Shown here in pieces: positions 1-8,226 of a stretch of DNA of 49,056 nucleotides. Origin of the DNA: Spirochaetota bacterium. Lineage in GTDB: Bacteria; Spirochaetota; UBA4802; UBA5550. The stretch spans positions 1-49,056 of the forward strand of contig JAFGJK010000118.1 of the NCBI GenBank assembly GCA_016929135.1. The letters run 5' to 3'. The position numbers were made by a program, and so were the translations under genes. Numbering within the stretch: position 1 is the stretch's first letter; each line of letters opens with the position of its first letter. The notes beneath the pieces were generated by a model. That model did no database searches. It had not been told where the DNA came from and was given only the letters and a program-made list of their open reading frames with translations.

Positions 1-122
1 ACGGTCCCGTCATACTCCGGGACCGCACGGTGCGATATCCTCCATATGAAAATCGCGCCCGCCGCGAGCACCACCACCAGCAGCGCCGCGATACCGATGC
101 CGATTCGCTTTAACAGTTTCAT
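1..122 (-). CDS. N-terminus of a probable penicillin acylase family protein (partial)
   Basis: Only the first 40 codons are inside the window; the gene runs off the left edge. The start ATG (120-122, minus strand) follows a GGGGTGT ribosome-binding sequence. The peptide begins MKLLKRIGIGIAALLVVVL, a signal anchor of two basic residues and about 20 hydrophobic ones, followed by a short charged segment and VPEYDGT. A membrane anchor followed by a P-x-[YL]-D-G-x motif is how many penicillin acylase (Ntn hydrolase) family proteins begin, just before their conserved V-P-G-L segment. This is recognition from a very short piece. The anchor is certain, the family is a guess, and any other exported hydrolase would also fit. 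Confidence 0.4.
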   Translation of the reverse strand, partial: MKLLKRIGIGIAALLVVVLAAGAIFIWRISHRAVPEYDGT

Positions 123-345
123 TGGACACCCCCTGACAGACTGGTTCTTTGAGCATACACGGGCCCCCCGGCACAGTCAAATACTTTACCATCGACGGGG
201 ACCTTTTTTGACGGCATCAGGGGGGCGCGCCCCGGGAGGACAAACCAAAAAAATGGTAGGCAGGGCGGCGGCCTTACGGGATAATCAGCCGTCGGGACAC
301 CGCGGTGCGGGCGCCCCGGAGAATCCTCCGTGAGGGAGCAGAGCC

Positions 346-825
346 ATGGCAGAAATGACCACCGGCGACGGCCGGGGCATGAGGCTGAACGAATACGTGC
401 ACATGCGGGAGCGGGAGGCCGGGGACCTGCAGTATCTCCACACACCCTTCGGCACGGAGGAGGGGGGGAATTTCATCAACCGCTGGCAGATGAACTTCGC
501 CAGGATCGAGATATTCACGCGCTACCGGGGGTTCCACGAGCTCTCACCGGGGAACATCGTGCAGATACGGGTCCCCAGGACCGACAGCGGCATCGAGCCC
601 CTGGCTCCCGAGGAGCAGCCCTTCGGGTGGGACGGGAAGATCAACGAGGACGCCGCCGATCTGGCGGTGTGGCGCGCCTTCGACCTCCTCACGGAGGGGG
701 AGGCGGCTGCGTTCTTTCGCGATCACTGCCCCACGGTGATATTCGAATACCCGGACCGGGGGAGGGGGAGGCGGCTCACCGTGCGGCACGACGGGTCCTG
801 CTGGACCGTGGCGGACGAGGAGTGA
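346..825 (+). CDS. Hypothetical protein, 159 residues
   Basis: The ATG at 346 follows GGGAG with suitable spacing, and the frame shows the strong GC3 bias of its neighbours, so I take it as a real gene. The product is soluble and acidic, with no signal peptide or membrane segment. It is rich in aromatic and charged residues (FINRWQMNFARIEIFTRY near residues 46-63). I do not recognise the family and see no catalytic motif. A later Met at about residue 12 (MRLNEYVHM) is an alternative start. The gene is divergent from the partial acylase-like gene on its left and ends two bases from the end of the convergent lipoprotein gene. Confidence 0.7.
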   Translation: MAEMTTGDGRGMRLNEYVHMREREAGDLQYLHTPFGTEEGGNFINRWQMNFARIEIFTRYRGFHELSPGNIVQIRVPRTDSGIEPLAPEEQPFGWDGKINEDAADLAVWRAFDLLTEGEAAAFFRDHCPTVIFEYPDRGRGRRLTVRHDGSCWTVADEE

Positions 826-827
826 GC

Positions 828-1625
828 TCACATCCTGATGACGCTGACGCCGGCGGGGATCTTCATCTCCTGGAGGCTCTTCACCCGAACCGGTCCGTTC
901 AGCTTCAGGCCGCTGAAGGTGATCGAAAGGTTCACCCCCTCATCGGCGGCGAGCACCCGCAGGCTTCTGAAGAAGACGGAGCCCCCATCGTTCGCCGGGT
1001 TCCCCAGGTAGAACTCCACGCGCTTACCCGTGGTTCTGTCGACGAAGAGCAGCCTGTCCGGCATGCCCTCCTTCAGAGAGATCGTCTCGTAGAGGGCGCG
1101 ATTTTCGATCACCAGAAATGAGGCCCCGGTCTTCTCGTCCCGCTCCCCGCGGGTGATCCGGTATCCCGGGATCATCGGGATCCTGCCGGTGAACAGCTCG
1201 TGGAGGAGCGGAAACTGGAAATCGATCCCGCCGTAATTCCTGAGCCGCAGGGTATCAACGCTGTCGATGTACAGCTTCTTATCCACCGGGAAATAGAGGC
1301 TCAGCTCACGGCCGTCCTGCACCACGGAGGTCAGGGTGCTCCTGAATATGAAATCAATTATGGAGAGGTTCATCCTGCCCCGTTCCCTCAAATAGCTCAC
1401 GTTCCCCAGGGTCCTGTATCTCTTGTGCTGCAGAATCCCGTCGATGGAGAACTTACCCTCGAAGGAGCTCACCGCCCTCCCGTTGAAGGCCTCGATCTGG
1501 GCCTTCATCGCTCCCGGGTCGGCCCGCAGCCTCTCCCCCTGATGCTCGATCCTCTCGACCACCTCCGCGCTCTGGCATGCCAGCAGGAACGCCATCGCCG
1601 CCACGGACAACCATCCTCTCATCAT
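828..1625 (-). CDS. Lipoprotein, LolB/DUF4292-like
   Basis: The 265-residue product begins with a short hydrophobic stretch ending in a lipobox (AFLLAC, Cys at about residue 17), so it should be lipidated and envelope-anchored. The rest is a beta-rich chain with alternating hydrophobic strands (RMNLSIIDFIFRSTLTSVVQ, ELSLYFPVDKKLYIDS) and a middle FTGRIPMIPGYR segment. This is the style of the LolA/LolB or DUF4292 fold, which binds lipid or lipoprotein in the periplasm. The fold assignment is by pattern, not by a diagnostic motif. Its ATG overlaps the stop of the upstream TPR gene (ATGA), so the two are translationally coupled and probably work together in the envelope. Confidence 0.65.
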   Translation of the reverse strand: MMRGWLSVAAMAFLLACQSAEVVERIEHQGERLRADPGAMKAQIEAFNGRAVSSFEGKFSIDGILQHKRYRTLGNVSYLRERGRMNLSIIDFIFRSTLTSVVQDGRELSLYFPVDKKLYIDSVDTLRLRNYGGIDFQFPLLHELFTGRIPMIPGYRITRGERDEKTGASFLVIENRALYETISLKEGMPDRLLFVDRTTGKRVEFYLGNPANDGGSVFFRSLRVLAADEGVNLSITFSGLKLNGPVRVKSLQEMKIPAGVSVIRM

Positions 1626-3553
1626 CGTCTCTCCTTTCCCCTCTTTTTCTGAAGAAGTCGTATCTTCTGTTCCACCATGGCGTTCTTCTCAAGCATCACC
1701 GACCGGTGCCAGTACTCAATTGCCCTCCTGTCCTCCCGCATCATGCGGTAGGTGTCGCCGATATGTTCGTAGACCACCGGGTCCGGCGATTTGCTCCGAT
1801 CCAGTATCCTCTCGGCCAGGAGGAGCTTCTCCAGTGCCTGGCGGTATTCGCCCCTCCGGTAATGGAGCCACCCCAGGGAGTCGAGGTAGGCGCCGTTGCC
1901 CGGATCCAGCTGCAGCGCCCTGGTGATAAGCTCCATGGAGCGGTCCAGCTCCATGTTGTTGTCCGCGTAAAGGTAGCCGAGATAGTTGTACGATCTGGCG
2001 CTCTTGTCGTCATGGACGATCGCCTGCTTCAGGTAGTCGATGGCCTTGCCGAGGCGGTTCGTTTTTTCCATCGCCACCGCCAGGTAGAAGTAGTAAGGCT
2101 CCTGCGTCCTCTCCAGCGCCACGGCCCTCTTCAGGCTGCGCTCCGCATCCAGGTACCTCTCGCGCCATATGGAGATCAGGCCGCTGAAGAAATAGGCCTG
2201 GGGATTCTTCGGCTCCCGGGCGATCACGTCGTTGAAGCGCTTCATGGCGGCATCGTAGTTTTTTAAAAGGCCGTAGAGGTAGCCGATGTGGAGGCTGATG
2301 CTGCTGTCCCCCTGCACGATGTTCACGGCGCGGTAGTGGCGGATCGCCGCGGCGTAGCTGCCGTCGGCCTCGCACGCCCTGCCGAGGTAGTACTTCACCT
2401 CGGGAACGTTCTCCTTTATCGCATCCGCCCGCTCCAGGTTCACCACGGCCTGTCCGTACATCTTCGCCGAATACATGAGAACGCCGGTGGAGAGGTAGCG
2501 CTTGAAGGCAAGCTCGGTCTCGTTCTTTTTCATGTGGATCCTGGCGAGGGCCAGGTGCGCGGGAATCTCCTTGGCCTGGTATTTCAGCGCCAGGGCGAGC
2601 AGCGCCAGGGCCCGTTCGTCGTCGCCGAGCCTCTCGCAGTAGAGACCTGCGGCGAGTATGCCGTCGATGTTCTGCATGTCCCTCACCCTCCCCAGGTGAT
2701 AGACGGCGCGAGGATCCTCCTTCATGTACAGGATCTTCCCCATGACGGAATGCACCTGGTCGTTGGAATCGTTCCGCTCGAGGTACATGGCGGCGTACTT
2801 TTCAGCGTCGCCGACCTCGTTCAGGAGCATGCTCACCTGGGAGAGGAAAAAGAGCGCCTCCAGGTCTCCCCGGTCGATCCTGTGGGCCCTGCGGAAATAC
2901 CGCAGCGAACGCCGCACCTTCATCTCGCGATAGGCGACGAATCCCAGGTAGATGTAGGCGTTCTTCCTGTAGTAATCGGACACCGGTCTTCGCTGTGATA
3001 GCTCGATGATGTCGCCGAAGGTCTGCCGGGCCTTCTTCATGTCCTTCATGCGGTTGAAATAATGCTCCCCCAGCTCATACTTCACCGGGACGGAATTGGG
3101 CGACGAGGCGCAGTACTCCTCCAGGGTCTCGGCGGCCTTCTGGTACTCCCCCCTCGCCAGGCATATGCGGTAGATCCTCAGATAGGGCTGGTATCGCCTG
3201 CTGTTCTGACCGATGGCCTTCCGTGCGTACTCCACGGCCCGGTCGAAATCCTCCTTGTGGTAATAGCACTCCGAAAGCTGGTCGTAGACCCTTCCGTCCG
3301 AGCCGTCGCCGGTGAGCGCACCCTTGAAATATTCGATGGCCCGGTCGAGTCCCCTGAGGCGTTCTTCCGCGCTGTCGCTCTGCAGTGCGGCGTATTTGTG
3401 AAAGAGGCCGTAGCTGTAGCCGGACCAGCCGGAATCGGAGGGATGGGCGGCAGCGGCCCCCTCCGGCTCCTGCGCTCTCAGGCGAGTATCCACACCGCCG
3501 GGCACGACGGCGAGGGAGAGCGCGATGATGCAAGCTGTAACGATTCCTTTCAT
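1622..3553 (-). CDS. Exported TPR-repeat protein
   Basis: The ATG at 3553 was chosen because it follows GAGGATCC and opens a good signal peptide (MKGIVTACIIALSLAVVPGG); the upstream in-frame extension does not look like protein. The 643-residue mature-length chain is almost entirely tetratricopeptide repeats. Typical repeat signatures include AYFFSGLISIWRERYLDAER and SYNYLGYLYADNN, and the last few units approach TPR consensus (A-LDPGN-A-Y--LGW--Y--GEY--A). Such proteins are protein-protein scaffolds, here in the periplasm or tethered to a membrane. It is co-transcribed with the downstream lipoprotein (4-base overlap). A TPR protein paired with a LolB-like lipoprotein suggests a role in outer-membrane or lipoprotein assembly, but that is inference. 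Confidence 0.85.
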   Translation of the reverse strand: MKGIVTACIIALSLAVVPGGVDTRLRAQEPEGAAAAHPSDSGWSGYSYGLFHKYAALQSDSAEERLRGLDRAIEYFKGALTGDGSDGRVYDQLSECYYHKEDFDRAVEYARKAIGQNSRRYQPYLRIYRICLARGEYQKAAETLEEYCASSPNSVPVKYELGEHYFNRMKDMKKARQTFGDIIELSQRRPVSDYYRKNAYIYLGFVAYREMKVRRSLRYFRRAHRIDRGDLEALFFLSQVSMLLNEVGDAEKYAAMYLERNDSNDQVHSVMGKILYMKEDPRAVYHLGRVRDMQNIDGILAAGLYCERLGDDERALALLALALKYQAKEIPAHLALARIHMKKNETELAFKRYLSTGVLMYSAKMYGQAVVNLERADAIKENVPEVKYYLGRACEADGSYAAAIRHYRAVNIVQGDSSISLHIGYLYGLLKNYDAAMKRFNDVIAREPKNPQAYFFSGLISIWRERYLDAERSLKRAVALERTQEPYYFYLAVAMEKTNRLGKAIDYLKQAIVHDDKSARSYNYLGYLYADNNMELDRSMELITRALQLDPGNGAYLDSLGWLHYRRGEYRQALEKLLLAERILDRSKSPDPVVYEHIGDTYRMMREDRRAIEYWHRSVMLEKNAMVEQKIRLLQKKRGKERR

Positions 3554-3580
3554 GGGATCCTCGATGGGGCTGAAAGTGAT

Positions 3581-3610
3581 ACTATGGGCCGGATGTCCCG
3601 GGATTGTCAA
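3581..3610 (-). promoter_or_regulatory. Predicted housekeeping promoter of the TPR-lipoprotein operon
   Basis: On the minus strand TTGACA (3605-3610) is followed after 18 bases by CATAGT (3581-3586). The start codon lies about 28 bases further, leaving room for a short leader with the GAGG ribosome site. The -35 is perfect; the -10 is moderate. Confidence 0.5.
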
Positions 3611-4037
3611 ATATATTCATGAAACGGCGCCGCTGAATTCGAAAAAGCCACTCAATAAATGTGCATAGAATAGGCCGCAATTGCCATTTTTTTCGGAATT
3701 ATAAGGAAAAATTTTATTGTGCCATGGCGTCCAATATTGTAACTTGAAGAAGGTAAAAAATTTCTAATCCGTAATTGGCAACGGGAAAAAACAAGCAGAC
3801 ATGGCACGCCACCGCCATTTCGAGGAGCCACAGCGGCGGAGGCCCTGTTCATGAGGTATTGGCGTTTTTCCCCAGCGATCCAGCGGCAGCGGCCGGCTCA
3901 CGGAACGAGAGGCAATTGCCGAAAGCAGGCATGCGCACACGGTTTTTTCACTCCTGCGCGGAGGATCTGAAACGACAAATCGAGAGATGCACCACGCCGG
4001 TTGCATTCGCCGGCATGATGAATCTCGGAGGTGGACG
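3611..4037 (+). other. Divergent intergenic region without a convincing gene
   Basis: This is roughly 430 bases between the divergent TPR operon and the zinc protease gene. Its left half (3650-3775) is clearly AT-richer than the surroundings and probably holds promoters for both sides. Short open frames exist on both strands, but none has a ribosome site or protein-like composition. I see no RNA gene or strong terminator. Confidence 0.5.
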
Positions 4038-4736
4038 ATGTTTTACGGTATTGACCCTCTCTATATAATGATGATGGCGCCTGCCCTCATCCTCTCGCTC
4101 TTCGCCACCCTGAAGGTGAAGTCCACCTTCAGCACGTACTCCAGGGTGCGCACCAACTCCGGGCTTACCGGCGCCCAGGTGGCGGCGGAGATCCTCAGGC
4201 GGAACGGGCTCTCGGGAGTACGGGTGGTGGAAACCAGCGGGTTCCTCTCTGACCACTACGACCCGGCGCGCAGGGTGGTACGGCTCTCTCCGGACGTCTT
4301 CCGCAGCAACTCGGTGGCGGCCATCGGCGTCGCCGCGCACGAGACCGGACATGCGATCCAGCACGCCAGGGCATACGCCCCACTGCGCCTCAGGAACACG
4401 ATGGTCCCCGTGGCCTCCATCGGCTCCAATCTCGCCTGGATCGTCATCGTCATAGGCTTCGTCATGGGAGCCCTGGGGCTGGTGAAGGCGGGCATCCTCC
4501 TCTTCAGTACCGTCGTGCTGTTCCAGCTGGTCACGCTGCCGGTGGAATTTAACGCCTCTGCCAGGGCAAAGGAGATGCTCGCCAGCTACGGGCTCGTCTC
4601 CTCCAGGGAGCTGGCGGGCGTCAGGAGCGTTCTCTCCGCCGCGGCCATGACCTACGTGGCGGCGGCCGCGTCCTCCATCGTGACGCTCCTCTATTTCCTC
4701 ATACGGGCGGGGCTTCTGGGAGGGAGGGATGATTGA
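4038..4736 (+). CDS. Membrane zinc metallopeptidase, YugP family
   Basis: The ATG at 4038 follows GGAGGTGG, and the protein starts with a hydrophobic segment (MFYGIDPLYIMMMAPALILS), as in the neutral zinc metallopeptidase (YugP, Zn_peptidase_2) family. The catalytic motif HETGHAIQHA starts at residue 101 (HExxH, with a third histidine soon after). Conserved family features SDHYDP and LPVEFNASARA are both visible. Two or three further membrane segments follow between about residues 115 and 225. The length (232 residues) is normal for the family. The gene overlaps the start of the YihY/BrkB gene by eight bases, so the two form an operon of membrane proteins. The substrate is unknown in this family. 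Confidence 0.9.
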   Translation: MFYGIDPLYIMMMAPALILSLFATLKVKSTFSTYSRVRTNSGLTGAQVAAEILRRNGLSGVRVVETSGFLSDHYDPARRVVRLSPDVFRSNSVAAIGVAAHETGHAIQHARAYAPLRLRNTMVPVASIGSNLAWIVIVIGFVMGALGLVKAGILLFSTVVLFQLVTLPVEFNASARAKEMLASYGLVSSRELAGVRSVLSAAAMTYVAAAASSIVTLLYFLIRAGLLGGRDD

Positions 4737-5679
4737 CCACCTGAGGCGGTTTGCCGGAGCATCAGCGCACCTGGCCCTCAGGCCCCTGCGTCGAATCCGC
4801 GGGTTCATCTTCGACGACCTGCGCGCGGTGATGAAGAATTTCGGCCAGCACGATGGCGAGCTCTCCACCTGCGCACTGGCGTTCTTTCTCCTCATCTCCT
4901 TCATCCCGGCGTCCCTGGTGGTCATCTCGGTGCTGAGCTACTTCTACAACCCCGACAGGATCGCGGTCCTCTACTTCGATCAGATCAAGCAGCAGCTCCC
5001 GTCGGTGAACATCGACGAGATCATCGCCATCCTGGACAGGATCGTTTACAAGAAGCGCTATCTGGCCTTCATATGGGTCCCCTTCCTCTTCTGGTGGGGG
5101 AGCTTCGTCTTCGACATCATGGAGCGGGGCCTCGAGAAGGCCTTCAGGATCGAGGAGAGCAGGAAATACTGGAAGGCGAAGATCCGGCATTTCATCATAA
5201 TCCTGGGCATGGCCTTCTTCATCCTGCTCCTGACGATCACGTCGAACATGATCGCCCTGGTGCGCAACATCGAGATTTCTCAGTACATCCTGCAGCGGCT
5301 CAACGAAATTCAGTACCTCCACCGGCTGATCACCGGCATCGAACGGACGCCGTTGATCATCACCTCCTTCACCACGCTTCTGCTCAACACGGGACTGGTC
5401 TTCATAATCTACCGGTTCATTCCGCCGAAGAAGCTGAACAACTCCTCGCTCATCAAGGGGGCACTCTTCGCCTCCTTCAGCTACGAGGTCGTGAAGAGCC
5501 TTTTCTCCTACTACATCACCGAGATCAACGACTATTCGTCGATATTCGGCTCCTTCAACGTCATCGTGATACTGATGATCTGGATATGGTATACCTGTTT
5601 CCTCTTCATGATCGGCGCGGAGTTCGCCTGGGTGTTCTACGAGAAGCAGCAGAACCGCGATCTCAGCTTCGGCGAGTGA
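4729..5679 (+). CDS. YihY/virulence factor BrkB family membrane protein
   Basis: The 316-residue protein has the pattern of the YihY/UPF0761 (BrkB) family. A cytoplasmic N-terminus leads into DGELSTCALAFFLLISFIPA, matching the family's first membrane helix with its small polar residues. Further helices lie near residues 108-125, 155-180, 210-235, 245-265 and 275-300. The conserved late motif YSSIFGSFNVIVILMIWIW is present. The family was once called ribonuclease BN but is now regarded as an integral membrane protein of unclear transport role. The ATG at 4729 follows AGGGAGGG and lies inside the end of the zinc protease gene, indicating coupled translation. Confidence 0.88.
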   Translation: MIDHLRRFAGASAHLALRPLRRIRGFIFDDLRAVMKNFGQHDGELSTCALAFFLLISFIPASLVVISVLSYFYNPDRIAVLYFDQIKQQLPSVNIDEIIAILDRIVYKKRYLAFIWVPFLFWWGSFVFDIMERGLEKAFRIEESRKYWKAKIRHFIIILGMAFFILLLTITSNMIALVRNIEISQYILQRLNEIQYLHRLITGIERTPLIITSFTTLLLNTGLVFIIYRFIPPKKLNNSSLIKGALFASFSYEVVKSLFSYYITEINDYSSIFGSFNVIVILMIWIWYTCFLFMIGAEFAWVFYEKQQNRDLSFGE

Positions 5680-5771
5680 CAGCGCCCCCGGCGGTAAAAG
5701 CATTGGGCGAAAACACAAATGTGGTTGATTAATACCGCGATTCATGATCTGCTTGCCTCCGGTAAAACGTG

Positions 5772-7397
5772 ATGGGCCAACCGCAGGAAACAAAGCCGCT
5801 CACCGTGATGATCCTGGACGACGACAGGACCATCCGCCTGATCTTGCAGGAGATCCTGAGCGAGTACCGGGTGATCACGGCCGAGAGCTGCGCCAGGTTC
5901 AATGAGCTGATCCGGAACGAGCGCCCCCATATCCTCTTTCTCGACGTAACCCTTACCGATGGCAACGGGATCGAAATCTGCAGGAAGCTCCGTGGCTCCC
6001 CGGAGCATGCGGGAATGATGATCATACTGATCACCTCGCAGACCGACACGAAATCGATAAAGGAGGGCTACGCCGCCGGTGCGGATGATTATATCAGAAA
6101 GCCCTTCATCCCCTTCGAGATAAAGGCAAAGACCGCCATCATGGAGCGAATCATCAGGTTCGCCCAGGAGCTGAACGACGCCAACGCGGCACTGGAGCGG
6201 AAGAACAGGAAATTCTACGCCTTCGGCCTATTCATCCAGTCCCGCATGCTCCCCCTGAGGATACAGGAGCGGCTCGAATCATCGCTCCCCCTCCAGGAGA
6301 TCATCGAGGCTGACCGCTTCGAGGCGGTGCTCCTGAAGAGCGGCGTGCCGACCACCGTTGTATCCCATCTCGCCGCATCGGCGCAGGGTGGCCTCCAGCC
6401 CGGCTACGCCGAGATCGCTGCCGGCATCGGCACCGAGAGCCGCATCCACTACGCCGCGGTGAAGAAGGGTTCATACCGGAGCCACATCGTCCTGCTGACG
6501 GTGCGCGACCGCGGGATTCCCGGCGGCGCCATACTGATCCAGAAGGACAGGCCCTTCGATGCCGACGACAGGGAGATCATAGCAATGTACGCCAACTTCC
6601 TCGACATCCTGAGCGAGCGGGAGGCCGTAGAAGAGCAGGTGAAGGAGAACAACGAGGAGTACAAGCGGGAGATCCAGAAGATCCGCACGATCCAGGTCTC
6701 GCTGATGCCCCACTTCAAGGACATCGAGCAGTACGACATCGCCTCGGCATACCTTCCGGCGAAGGAGCTCTCCGGCGACTTCATCGACGCCTACCGCACA
6801 GACGACGGCACGCTGCAGATCGTCGTCTGCGACGTATCGGGGCACGGCATCGCGGCGTCGTATGTGGGGAACGAGTTCCGCACGGTCTTCAGGCTCTCGT
6901 CCCTTCCGGGGATCGGGCCGGCCGAGATCGCCGGCACGGTCAACGAGGCCACCGTGAGGGACCTGAAGGACCTCTACTACTTCAGCACCGTCATCCTGTG
7001 CCAGATCAGGCTCTCCTCGGGGAAGATACGGTATGTCAACGCGGGGCACCCCAGCCCGGTCCTGTTCCGCGGGGCCGCCGGCACCGTGGAGCTCCTGCCC
7101 CCCACGGGACCACTGGTGGGACTCTTCGGGGGCCAGGAATACCGCGAAAGGGAGATCAGCCTGGAACCGGGGGACTGCCTGTTCCTTTACACCGACGGCA
7201 TCACCGAGGCCTGCGCCGATCACGACAGGGAGAACGCCGAGATGTTCGGTATCGAGCGGCTCGGCGACATCGTTGCGGAGAACCGCGAGTACCCCTCCCG
7301 GGACATCCTCCATTTCGTCATCAGCTCGGTGTATGAATTCTCCGACTACCAGGACCAGAAGGACGACATCACCGCCGTATGCATCAAGCGCCGCTAA
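5772..7397 (+). CDS. Response regulator with PP2C (SpoIIE-type) phosphatase output
   Basis: Residues about 10-125 form a CheY-like receiver: acidic pair in ILDDDRT, phosphoacceptor Asp in ILFLDVTL, Thr/Ser in ILITSQT, and Lys in IRKPF. A degenerate sensor-like region follows (about 140-285, GAF-like by position). Next comes a coiled coil (EAVEEQVKENNEEYKREIQK), then a SpoIIE/RsbU PP2C domain from about 310 to the end. Its metal-binding motifs are all present: ELSGDFID, VVCDVSGHG, NAGHPSP, LYTDGITEA and DDITAV. A phosphorylated receiver probably controls dephosphorylation of an anti-sigma-antagonist-type STAS protein. One STAS protein lies at 28846-29595, but a link is only a possibility. GTG at 5769 and ATG at 5772 are both possible starts; the ribosome site is weak. 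Confidence 0.9.
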   Translation: MGQPQETKPLTVMILDDDRTIRLILQEILSEYRVITAESCARFNELIRNERPHILFLDVTLTDGNGIEICRKLRGSPEHAGMMIILITSQTDTKSIKEGYAAGADDYIRKPFIPFEIKAKTAIMERIIRFAQELNDANAALERKNRKFYAFGLFIQSRMLPLRIQERLESSLPLQEIIEADRFEAVLLKSGVPTTVVSHLAASAQGGLQPGYAEIAAGIGTESRIHYAAVKKGSYRSHIVLLTVRDRGIPGGAILIQKDRPFDADDREIIAMYANFLDILSEREAVEEQVKENNEEYKREIQKIRTIQVSLMPHFKDIEQYDIASAYLPAKELSGDFIDAYRTDDGTLQIVVCDVSGHGIAASYVGNEFRTVFRLSSLPGIGPAEIAGTVNEATVRDLKDLYYFSTVILCQIRLSSGKIRYVNAGHPSPVLFRGAAGTVELLPPTGPLVGLFGGQEYREREISLEPGDCLFLYTDGITEACADHDRENAEMFGIERLGDIVAENREYPSRDILHFVISSVYEFSDYQDQKDDITAVCIKRR

Positions 7398-7415
7398 CCG
7401 CGGCGGCAGCCGACA

Positions 7416-8219
7416 TCACGCTCCGCGCTTCCTGAAGGCGCCGAGCCGGAAATCCTCCACTATCCCCGAGGCGTATTCCCTGATACCCAGGATGGCGCCG
7501 TAGCCGGTCATGCCGCTGAAGATGCGAACGATCCCCTTCCTCCTCCCCTCCTCGAGTCGGATCTGGTCGAAGCGGAGGGGATTCTCCCATGTGGAATCCT
7601 TCGCCTCCAGAAGGCGGTCGCAGAAATCGATGATGTCGTGCAGCAGGAAGGCCGACTCCTTCAGGTAGTCGTTCTTGTCACGCTCGATCTCTATCTCCGG
7701 GACCTTCCGCCGCGAGAGGATGGTGCAGTGATCCTGGATACGCTTCGAGGGCTCGCTGCCGCGCGGCATGGCGAGAAAGGCGAGCCGATCCTCCAGCTCC
7801 ACGAGGGTATTCTTCATGCCGGCATCCGCCACCAGATACCAGAGGATCGCGATGTAGTACAGGGCCAGGTCGGCCATGGCGCCGTAGCAGCGGGAAATCT
7901 CGAAGCCGGCCAGCGGATGGAACCGCACCTCCGGGTACCGGGCGATCCTCGCGGTGTGCTCCTCCACCATCCTGTCGATCCTTTCCGATACGGACCGCTG
8001 CTCCTTTTTCTTCTCGTAGCGCTCACGAAGCTTCTCGAAGTTCGCGATCTCCGCCAGGATGAATCCCTCCATGTTCATCCCCTTCTCGATGGCCAATATG
8101 TACCGCTCCTCGAAGCGCTCCAGATCGAACCACTTGGGGCTGTACCTTTTCCCGAACTCCCGGTACCTCTCCCTCAGTTTTTCGATAAGCTGGCTGATTT
8201 CCTGGCGGGACATCGTCAT
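7416..8219 (-). CDS. Hypothetical helical protein, 267 residues
   Basis: The product is highly charged and predicted mostly helical, with a likely coiled coil at the N-terminus (ISQLIEKLRERYREF and FEKLRERYEKKKEQRSVSER). There is no signal peptide. A more hydrophobic middle part (YGAMADLALYYIAILWYLV, about 113-131) may be a buried helix or a membrane-associated one. No known motif is evident. It starts seven bases after the stop of the upstream HEAT-repeat gene, without an obvious ribosome site of its own, so it is probably translationally coupled. Two start codons lie close together (residues 1 and 3). Confidence 0.75.
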   Translation of the reverse strand: MTMSRQEISQLIEKLRERYREFGKRYSPKWFDLERFEERYILAIEKGMNMEGFILAEIANFEKLRERYEKKKEQRSVSERIDRMVEEHTARIARYPEVRFHPLAGFEISRCYGAMADLALYYIAILWYLVADAGMKNTLVELEDRLAFLAMPRGSEPSKRIQDHCTILSRRKVPEIEIERDKNDYLKESAFLLHDIIDFCDRLLEAKDSTWENPLRFDQIRLEEGRRKGIVRIFSGMTGYGAILGIREYASGIVEDFRLGAFRKRGA

Positions 8220-8226
8220 GGCGGGC

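Noticed and set aside
3775..4068. 97-codon plus-strand frame before the zinc protease
   Set aside because: No ribosome site, atypical composition, and it overlaps the protease start in another frame.
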